Positions 5,543 through 8,628 of a DNA stretch of 8,628 bases are shown in pieces. Within the stretch, counting starts at the first letter, position 1, and the number at the start of each line of letters is the position of its first letter. The stretch spans positions 1 through 8,628 of the forward strand of contig CAMOMM010000028.1 in the NCBI GenBank assembly GCA_946619805.1. Reading direction: 5' to 3'. Under the pieces are notes generated by a model, which was not told where the DNA came from, did not search any database, and saw only the letters and a list, made by a program, of their open reading frames with translations. Made by a program: the position numbers and the translations under genes. This stretch comes from an uncultured Bacillota bacterium (GTDB lineage: Bacteria > Bacillota_I > Bacilli_A > Erysipelotrichales > Erysipelotrichaceae).

Positions 5543-6802
5543 TTAATAATATTTCCTCAGCATGGCCAGTAATCTGTCAGCATAGCTGTTGAGGTTAAGT
5601 TTTCGCAATACCCGGATCATGCGGGCATCCAGATCAGGATAGACAGCGCTCACCGAATGGTTCAGGATACAGTAGCCTATCATAAATCCAACAATGATCA
5701 CCCAGGCAACGGTAAAGTTGATCTTAAGCGTTCTGTCGGTCTTTTTCGAGAAGATGAACCCCAGGAATATCCCCGAGATAAAGCCGCCCAGATGAGCCAG
5801 GAATGAAACGTTAGGCAGGAAATTGAGAATGATATTGAGATACAGAATACTCATTAATCTCTGCCTTACGGCCGGTACCTTGAAGAGGCCTTCCTGGAAA
5901 AGGATCACGATAAGTGCTCCGATCAGACCGTAAATACCGCCTGATAATCCTACGGATATTTCATTGGAATTGCCGAAATAGACAAACAGTGAGCCGATGA
6001 TGATCGAGATAAACAGTGTGGCAAAGGTCTTTATAAAGCCAAACTGGTTTTCCACGGCCTTTGACAGAGGTCTTAAGGCGATCATATTAGCCAGCAGATG
6101 GAACATTGATACATGCATGAATCCGCATGTTACCAGTCTGTACCATTGATTAAGTGCTGTAATATATGGCTTGAAATAAGCTCCGAAGGTCAGTCCCAGA
6201 TATGTGGTATTGATCTTGGTTATTACACTGACGATATATAATGCCGCCCAGACGATCACACAGATTATCCCGGCAACGATGTATGTTTTTGATACTGATT
6301 CCAGGAATTCAGCCGGAGTATGGAATGACGGAGATCTGCTTTTCTTCATTTTGTTCAGCAGGAAATTCTTGATCTCGTCGTTGTTCTTCTTTATTTCCTT
6401 TTCCGGCTCTTCAGCATCGTATATGACAGTACTTATTTCTGGAAACCGTTTTTTCACGGATTCGGTTACTTCACATTGCGGATACAGACCGATATAGGTA
6501 ACTTCCTCATCAGAGAAGTTTCTGGCATTTTCATCAAAACTGATATCCAGTATTCTGCCCTGTTTGCCGAAGGCATTGAAGATGGAATAAGCTTCATTCT
6601 TCATCTGCGTTTCACGGGATAAAGTTGCAGCCTGAGTGTCACAGGAAATATGAATGGCCATGAAATCCTTGCCGGGATTGACCAGCCAGATGCTTTCCAG
6701 AGGCTGGGAAGTCGTTGGATTGATAAAGCTTATCTGAGCATAGTCATGAGAGATTATGAAGTATCTGACCAGCTGATTCATCCACAGACGGGCGTTTCTC
6801 AT
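5543..6802 (-). CDS. Rhomboid family intramembrane serine protease, GluP-like
   Basis: A 419-residue membrane protein. A soluble N-terminal region (about 1-170), not recognised as a known catalytic domain, is followed by a first membrane segment (about 174-196) and a rhomboid core. Core motifs: WYRLVTCGFMHVSMFHLLANM at 220-240, containing H230, H235 and N239; GLSGGIYGLIG at 285-295 with the nucleophile S287; and AHLGG with the catalytic partner H337. A further membrane segment lies at about 363-381, then a positively charged C-terminal tail from about 394. The layout resembles Bacillus GluP (YqgP): a large cytoplasmic N-terminal domain plus a seventh helix. Catalytic residues look intact, so it should be active; substrates are unknown. 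The start overlaps the upstream pseudouridine synthase stop as ATGA, with AGGAGG 7 nt ahead, indicating coupled translation. Confidence 0.9.
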   Translation of the reverse strand: MRNARLWMNQLVRYFIISHDYAQISFINPTTSQPLESIWLVNPGKDFMAIHISCDTQAATLSRETQMKNEAYSIFNAFGKQGRILDISFDENARNFSDEEVTYIGLYPQCEVTESVKKRFPEISTVIYDAEEPEKEIKKNNDEIKNFLLNKMKKSRSPSFHTPAEFLESVSKTYIVAGIICVIVWAALYIVSVITKINTTYLGLTFGAYFKPYITALNQWYRLVTCGFMHVSMFHLLANMIALRPLSKAVENQFGFIKTFATLFISIIIGSLFVYFGNSNEISVGLSGGIYGLIGALIVILFQEGLFKVPAVRQRLMSILYLNIILNFLPNVSFLAHLGGFISGIFLGFIFSKKTDRTLKINFTVAWVIIVGFMIGYCILNHSVSAVYPDLDARMIRVLRKLNLNSYADRLLAMLRKYY

Positions 6803-7716
6803 AGCCGCTCCTCCTGTTTGTCCAGCTGATCAAGATATTGCCGGAAATCGGCAGGCAACGGGCATTCCAGAACCATCTGCTGCTTGGTGCGGGGATGAAT
6901 GAAAGTCAGCTGGTGGGCATGCAGAAGCTGCCCGTTTCCCCTGCTTCTCTTCGGCGCATATTTAGGATCATTGACTACCGGATAGCCGATGTATTCCATA
7001 TGTACTCTGATCTGATGGGTTCTGCCTGTCAGAAGTGAACATTCAATAAGAGTATGCTTCTTATATCTCTTTATGACTTTGAAACGGGTTATGGCTTCCT
7101 TGGAATTCTTGTCGGTAACAGCCATCTTCTGACGGTCCTTAGGGTCTCTGCCAATTGGGGCATCAATTGTACCGTTGTCATGTCCGATAACCCCGTTTAC
7201 TAAGGCATAGTATTTACGGTTCATTGTCTTATCGGCCAACTGGGCAGCCAGAAACTGATGAGCTTCATCGTTTTTGGCCATGATGATAAGTCCGGTGGTA
7301 TCCTTGTCAATGCGGTGTACCACACCCGGTCTTAAAATGCCGTTTATCCCAGAGAGATCCTTGCAGTGATACAGTACCCCGTTAACCAGGGTTGCTTCCT
7401 TTGTGGTTGGTGTAGGATGAACGATCAGACCGCGCGGTTTATTGATGACAATGATGTCTGAATCTTCATAGACAATGTCAAGATCCATTTCCACCGGTTC
7501 TAGATTGTATTCTTCCGCTTCAGGCACCTCAATGGTAACCTGATCGTTAAGTCTCAGTTTATAGTTGGACTTTACCGGTTCATCATTGACCAGTACCAGT
7601 CCGTCATCGACGAGTTGCTGGAAGCGGGTACGGGAAAAACCTGTTGTTTCCAGCAGCCGTTTATCTATTCTCTGTTTTGCCAGTGTCTCATCAACTAATA
7701 TTTCAATTGTATCCAT
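6799..7716 (-). CDS. rluD: RluA-family pseudouridine synthase, RluD-type
   Basis: A 305-residue RNA pseudouridine synthase. An S4 RNA-binding domain occupies about 13-70 (QRIDKRLLETTGFSRTRFQQ, then GLVLVNDEPVKSNYKL). The catalytic domain has INKPRGLIVHPT at 91-102, GVVHRIDKDTTGL at 131-143 with the catalytic aspartate D137, and LLTGRTHQIRVHM further on. E. coli RluD modifies helix 69 of 23S rRNA (positions 1911, 1915, 1917). The S4 domain and position directly after lspA match the Bacillus YlyB arrangement, so 23S rRNA is the likely target, but the exact site cannot be read from sequence. The ribosome site AAGGAG lies 5 nt before the ATG and contains bases of the lspA stop region; only two bases separate the genes. 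Length is normal for the family. Confidence 0.93.
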   Translation of the reverse strand: MDTIEILVDETLAKQRIDKRLLETTGFSRTRFQQLVDDGLVLVNDEPVKSNYKLRLNDQVTIEVPEAEEYNLEPVEMDLDIVYEDSDIIVINKPRGLIVHPTPTTKEATLVNGVLYHCKDLSGINGILRPGVVHRIDKDTTGLIIMAKNDEAHQFLAAQLADKTMNRKYYALVNGVIGHDNGTIDAPIGRDPKDRQKMAVTDKNSKEAITRFKVIKRYKKHTLIECSLLTGRTHQIRVHMEYIGYPVVNDPKYAPKRSRGNGQLLHAHQLTFIHPRTKQQMVLECPLPADFRQYLDQLDKQEERL

Positions 7717-7718
7717 TC

Positions 7719-8171
7719 TTACTCCTTGTCCGTCATTACGGAAATGATCAGACCGAACATTGCCAGCGTAATGCAGCAGTCAGCAATGTTGAATACCGGA
7801 AAGTCATATCCGAAGATATAGAAATTCAGAAAGTCAATGACATATCCAAGTCTGATCCTGTCGATCGCATTTCCTAAGCCTCCTGCCACTATCAGCAGCA
7901 GTACGGTTCTTAAAAACAGACCGGTATTTTCATGCTTATAAAGATAGTAAACGATACCGCCGCACATTGCAATTGCCACAATCACAAAGAGAGATCCCAG
8001 CCCTTCACCCATGCTCCAGGCAGCCCCGGTGTTGGTGGCATACGTTATATAGAAAAAGTCTCTGATCACTTCAATGCTCTGATTAAGCTGCATTGTATTA
8101 GCGATCCAAAGCTTGCTGAGCTGATCAGCCATGATAAGTACTATAACAATAATCCAGTCACGTATTTTCAT
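7719..8171 (-). CDS. lspA: Lipoprotein signal peptidase (signal peptidase II)
   Basis: LspA cleaves the signal peptide from diacylglyceryl-modified prolipoproteins in the membrane. The 150-residue length is typical. Four membrane segments are visible (about 6-25, 60-78, 88-106 and 128-146). Conserved motifs: ADQLSK at 15-20, NTGAAWSM at 47-54, GGLGNAIDRI at 97-106, VIDF with catalytic D113, and FPVFNIADC with catalytic D131. It leads a four-gene minus-strand run (lspA, rluD, rhomboid, dCMP deaminase) and has its own promoter just upstream. No strong ribosome site is seen before the ATG at 8171; the leader holds only GGTA. That is weak support for the start, but the N-terminus MKIRDWIIVIVL is as expected. 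Confidence 0.96.
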   Translation of the reverse strand: MKIRDWIIVIVLIMADQLSKLWIANTMQLNQSIEVIRDFFYITYATNTGAAWSMGEGLGSLFVIVAIAMCGGIVYYLYKHENTGLFLRTVLLLIVAGGLGNAIDRIRLGYVIDFLNFYIFGYDFPVFNIADCCITLAMFGLIISVMTDKE

Positions 8172-8187
8172 AAAATGTACCGCGTTT

Positions 8188-8196
8188 ATTATAGCA
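8188..8196 (-). promoter_or_regulatory. Extended -10 promoter of the lspA-rluD-rhomboid-comEB cluster
   Basis: Minus strand 8196 to 8188 reads TGCTATAAT, a perfect extended -10. The predicted start near 8181 gives a leader of about 10 nt before the lspA ATG. The -35 position (17-bp spacing) reads TTTAAT, a weak match, as expected when an extended -10 carries most of the recognition. Confidence 0.6.
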
Positions 8197-8204
8197 AATC
8201 CCTC

Positions 8205-8233
8205 TTGCTTATTAAAGAATAACTGACTAATAT
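8205..8233 (+). promoter_or_regulatory. Weak candidate promoter of the DUF5662 gene
   Basis: TTGCTT (8205-8210) and TAATAT (8228-8233) are spaced 17 bp apart on the plus strand. If used, +1 would be at about 8240, the A of the DUF5662 ATG. The hexamers are only partial matches and the region overlaps the spacer and -35 area of the lspA promoter on the other strand, so this is tentative. Confidence 0.3.
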
Positions 8234-8239
8234 GGATTT

Positions 8240-8628
8240 ATGAAAGAAAATCACAACCTTGTCAAAGCGTTTTTCCAGCATCTTCATACAGTGAATCAGC
8301 ACCGCTTTCTGGTCTGCAAACTGTGCTTTAAGATGGGCTTATACCGTCAGGGACTTGCTCACGATTTATCCAAGTATTCCCCATCCGAGTTCTGGCTGGG
8401 AGTCAGGTATTTTCAGGGTGACCGCTCCCCTATCGATGCCGAAAGAAAAGACAGAGGATATTCCACTGCCTGGCTGCATCATAAAGGCAGAAACCGTCAC
8501 CACTGGCAATACTGGACCGATTTCCAACATGGCAAGATCGTTCAGCTGGAGATGCCGATGGAATATATCAAAGAAATGGTCTGTGACCGCATTGCCGACT
8601 GTATGGTCTACCAGAAGGAAAAATACCA
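8240..8628 (+). CDS. DUF5662 family protein (3' end off window)
   Basis: The open frame starts at the ATG at 8240, shortly after an in-frame stop at 8228, and runs 129 codons to the edge. The protein is rich in histidine and aromatic residues: GLAHDLSKYSPSEFW at 38-52, YFQGDRSPIDAERKDRGYS at 57-75, WLHHKGRNRHHWQYW at 78-92, and MVCDRIADCMVY at 113-124. This pattern matches the DUF5662 family as I remember it, an uncharacterised family of roughly 160-200 residues. The HDLSK and HHKGRNRHH clusters with D116 look like an HD-type metal site, which suggests but does not show a metal-dependent hydrolase. No ribosome site is apparent, and it is divergent from lspA. A three-codon frame (ATG GAT TTA TGA) at 8232-8243 overlaps the start, probably by chance. 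Confidence 0.75.
   Translation, partial: MKENHNLVKAFFQHLHTVNQHRFLVCKLCFKMGLYRQGLAHDLSKYSPSEFWLGVRYFQGDRSPIDAERKDRGYSTAWLHHKGRNRHHWQYWTDFQHGKIVQLEMPMEYIKEMVCDRIADCMVYQKEKY

Noticed and set aside
7932..8222. A 96-codon plus-strand frame opposite lspA
   Set aside because: It is the reverse of the lspA coding region and its promoter; histidine-rich appearance comes from antisense codons, not from a domain.
8232..8243. Mini-frame ATG GAT TTA TGA overlapping the DUF5662 start as a regulatory leader peptide
   Set aside because: It has no ribosome site and is only three codons; with transcription predicted at 8240 it would not even be in the message.

Overview
The window is a compact housekeeping stretch from a low-to-moderate-GC Gram-positive bacterium (Bacillota). 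The Asp23/Gls24 protein, a CshB-like DEAD-box helicase, a ComEB-type dCMP deaminase, a GluP-like rhomboid and the lspA-rluD pair all point there. I lean towards Erysipelotrichia, but that is an impression from gene content and protein style, not a demonstrated assignment. There are no RNA genes, mobile elements, CRISPR arrays or long non-coding stretches. The longest gaps between genes are about 70 bases.

Layout from left to right. An Asp23/Gls24-family gene (minus strand) runs off the left edge. Next, also on the minus strand and read right to left, is a tightly packed cluster: DEAD-box RNA helicase, endonuclease IV (nfo), tRNA pseudouridine-55 synthase (truB) and a RibF-like FAD synthetase. 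Its genes overlap or nearly touch. Facing away from the helicase on the plus strand is ispH, the last enzyme of the MEP isoprenoid pathway, transcribed alone. It converges on and overlaps the end of a second minus-strand cluster: lspA, an RluD-type pseudouridine synthase, a rhomboid protease and a dCMP deaminase. At the right edge a plus-strand DUF5662-family gene starts back-to-back with lspA and runs off the window.

Functionally the two minus-strand clusters mix RNA maturation (truB, rluD, helicase), DNA repair and nucleotide supply (nfo, dCMP deaminase), cofactor synthesis (ribF) and membrane proteolysis (lspA, rhomboid). They look like growth-related operons rather than a dedicated pathway.

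I did not find a convincing new biological system. Four observations deserve a second look. The RibF protein has lost its riboflavin kinase domain. The transcription-unit heads share extended -10 promoters (TGnTATA) placed so close to the start codon that leaders would be about 0-13 nt, and the helicase mRNA looks leaderless. The helicase and ispH promoters are mirror-image and packed into 65 bp. A near-perfect palindrome sits at the overlapping 3' ends of ispH and the deaminase gene.
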